In this document: positions 5,047-6,485 of the stretch, in pieces
Numbering within the stretch: position 1 is the first letter of the stretch
How the letters are laid out: the number at the start of each line of letters is the position of its first letter
Source: Acidimangrovimonas sp.
GTDB lineage: Bacteria; Pseudomonadota; Alphaproteobacteria; Rhodobacterales; Rhodobacteraceae
Reading direction: 5' to 3'
NCBI GenBank assembly: GCA_030147905.1
Contig: JASBUM010000564.1
Coordinates: forward strand, 1-6,485
DNA length: 6,485 nucleotides
Notes under the pieces: model-generated
Seen by the model: the letters and a program-made list of their open reading frames with translations, nothing else
Databases searched by the model: none
Told to the model about the DNA's origin: nothing
Program-made: the position numbers and the translations under genes

Positions 5047-6485
5047 TGGCCTGCGCGACGCCGTCCCAGCGCAAGCCCGGAAATAAGCGCCGCAAGCAAC
5101 AGCGCGATCGGCCAGTCGCCGGTGCGGCTGTAGGGCGTGGGCGCCAGTGACGGCGGCACCGCCGCATCGATCACGCCCTGGGCCAGCATCGGCAGGCTTT
5201 GCAGCACCCGGCCCTTGGCGTCGATCACCGCCGAGACGCCCGTGTTGGCCACCCGCATCAGTGGCAGCCCCTGTTCGACCGCGCGGAGCCGGGCCTGTGC
5301 AAGATGCTGATAGGGGCCGGAAATGGTGCCGAACCAGGCATCGTCGGTGATCTGAACCATCCAGTCCGCCCGCTCCGGCGCGGCATTCACGTCCTGGGGG
5401 AAGATCGCCTCGTAGCAGATCAGCGGCAGGACCTTGCCCAGCCGCCCCAGATCGAGCACTGCCGCCCCCTTGCCGGGCGTGAAGCCGCCGCCCTGCGAGG
5501 GCGCGAAGGCCGCGATCCCGGTCAGCCGGTAGAACAGATCGCCCAGCGGCACATATTCGCCGAAGGGCACCAGATGGTGCTTGTCGTAGACGTCAAGCAC
5601 CTTCGCATCCGGGCCGATGACCGCAAGGCTGTTGAAATAGCGCCGCCCCTTGCTGCGCTGGATGCCCAGCGCCACCGGCACCCCGCCGCCCGCCTTGGCG
5701 ATCATCTGCAATCCGGCACCGGGCCGGTTCAGAAGAAACGGCACCGCGGGTTCGGGCCAGATCACCAGATCGGGGCTTGGCGCGCCCGCTGCGGGCGGCT
5801 GGGCGGTCTCCTTCAGCAGGCGGTCGAAGAAGCGCACCGCGTAATCGGCACGCCATTTCAGCGCCTGGGCGGCGTCGGGCTGGGCCAGACGCACGTTGAT
5901 CGGTTTGGCGCGCGGCGCGACCGGCTGGTCAAGCCGCCATCCGCCCCAGCCCGCCGCGGCGCCGATCATCGCGCCGCCCAGCGCCAGCCCCCGCAGCGGC
6001 CCGAGCGCCACCGGCGCGGCGGCGGCAAGCGTCGTCATCAGCGAAAGCAGCACCGCGCCCCCAAGCGCCGCAATCTGGTCGGGCCAGAAGCCGATCCAGA
6101 CATGGCCGATCAGCGCCCAGGGAAAGCCGGTCAGCACATAGGTGCGCAACAGGCCGCTCGCCGCCAGCGCGACAGCAAAGCCCCAGGCTCGCCGGCGCCG
6201 GTCGCCGCCGCCCGTCCAGGCGCCAATCCCGGCCGCCAGCGCCCAGAACAACGCCATCCCCCCCGCCATCAGCGCGAGCGCGAAGGGCGCCATCCAGCCG
6301 TCGCGTTCGGGCTCGACCAGAAAGGGATTGACGATCCAGAACAGCGAGGCGGTGAAATAGCCAAGCCCGGCCAGCCAGCCCAGCCAGGCGGCACGTCGGG
6401 GCCGTTCGGCAGACGCGATCGCCGCGGTCAGGATCGCCAGCGCCGGCAGGGTCAGCCACCACCAGCCGAGCGGCGCCAGCCCGGC
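5043..6485 (-). CDS. lnt: Apolipoprotein N-acyltransferase Lnt, N-terminus beyond the window
   Basis: The frame is open from the right edge to TGA at 5045-5043, giving 480 visible residues. An ATG at 6293 is internal: the 64 residues before it still match the family (for example GYFTASLFWIVNPFL), so perhaps 20-30 N-terminal residues are missing. Lnt is an inner-membrane enzyme that transfers a fatty acyl chain from phospholipid to the N-terminal cysteine of lipoproteins. Several hydrophobic helices precede a periplasmic nitrilase-like domain with the full Glu-Lys-Cys triad: Glu245 in LVIWPEPAVPF, Lys302 in YDKHHLVPFGEYVPL and Cys357 (codon 5417-5415) in LICYEAIF, counted from the first visible residue. 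DDAWFG and the late TPYSRTGDWP are typical Lnt features. A last helix (about 458-474) precedes a basic tail. The metK promoter overlaps its stop codon, so metK can be transcribed separately, though read-through is possible. Confidence 0.96.
   Translation of the reverse strand, partial: AGLAPLGWWWLTLPALAILTAAIASAERPRRAAWLGWLAGLGYFTASLFWIVNPFLVEPERDGWMAPFALALMAGGMALFWALAAGIGAWTGGGDRRRRAWGFAVALAASGLLRTYVLTGFPWALIGHVWIGFWPDQIAALGGAVLLSLMTTLAAAAPVALGPLRGLALGGAMIGAAAGWGGWRLDQPVAPRAKPINVRLAQPDAAQALKWRADYAVRFFDRLLKETAQPPAAGAPSPDLVIWPEPAVPFLLNRPGAGLQMIAKAGGGVPVALGIQRSKGRRYFNSLAVIGPDAKVLDVYDKHHLVPFGEYVPLGDLFYRLTGIAAFAPSQGGGFTPGKGAAVLDLGRLGKVLPLICYEAIFPQDVNAAPERADWMVQITDDAWFGTISGPYQHLAQARLRAVEQGLPLMRVANTGVSAVIDAKGRVLQSLPMLAQGVIDAAVPPSLAPTPYSRTGDWPIALLLAALISGLALGRRRAGH

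Noticed and set aside
3867..5150. + strand open frame (427 codons) opposite metK
   Set aside because: It is the exact antisense of metK, whose protein is unmistakable, and it would also run through the riboswitch and promoter.
5043..6293. Lnt as a complete 416-residue protein starting at the ATG at 6293
   Set aside because: The frame stays open to the right edge, and the 64 extra residues carry Lnt-like membrane sequence, so the gene is truncated by the window.

Overview
This window looks like chromosomal DNA from a high-GC alphaproteobacterium, most likely of the order Rhodobacterales (a Rhodobacter-, Paracoccus- or Rhodovulum-like organism). Three things point there: strong G/C bias at third codon positions; a DctP/DctQ/DctM set that resembles the Rhodobacter C4-dicarboxylate TRAP transporter; and an lnt - metK neighbourhood with a SAM/SAH-type riboswitch in front of metK, an RNA class described from Rhodobacterales. 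The assignment comes from recalled family features, not from a database search.

Layout. Positions 1-3121 (+ strand) hold a TRAP transporter operon: a 5'-truncated substrate-binding protein (dctP), a 61-nt gap with a perfect 10-bp UUCG-capped hairpin, the small permease subunit (dctQ), and after only 3 nt the large permease subunit (dctM, TTG start). Positions 3122-3319 are a GC-rich, hairpin-rich gap between two convergent operons. Positions 3320-6485 lie on the - strand and read right to left: the C-terminal 480 residues of apolipoprotein N-acyltransferase (lnt, cut by the right edge), a promoter whose -35 box overlaps the lnt stop codon, a SAM/SAH riboswitch whose pseudoknot contains the ribosome binding site, S-adenosylmethionine synthetase (metK), and 1 nt later 7-cyano-7-deazaguanine reductase (queF).

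How the genes work together. The DctPQM proteins form one Na+-coupled, binding-protein-dependent importer, probably for succinate, fumarate or malate. MetK makes SAM, and the riboswitch probably lowers metK translation when SAM (or SAH) is plentiful. QueF makes preQ1, which is later transferred to tRNA and converted to epoxyqueuosine using SAM as ribosyl donor, so the metK-queF pair joins two precursors of one tRNA modification. Lnt completes lipoprotein acylation at the inner membrane and is functionally separate.

I see no mobile element, CRISPR array, tRNA or rRNA gene, and no sign of a wholly undescribed system. The most informative parts are the metK leader and the metK-queF coupling behind it.
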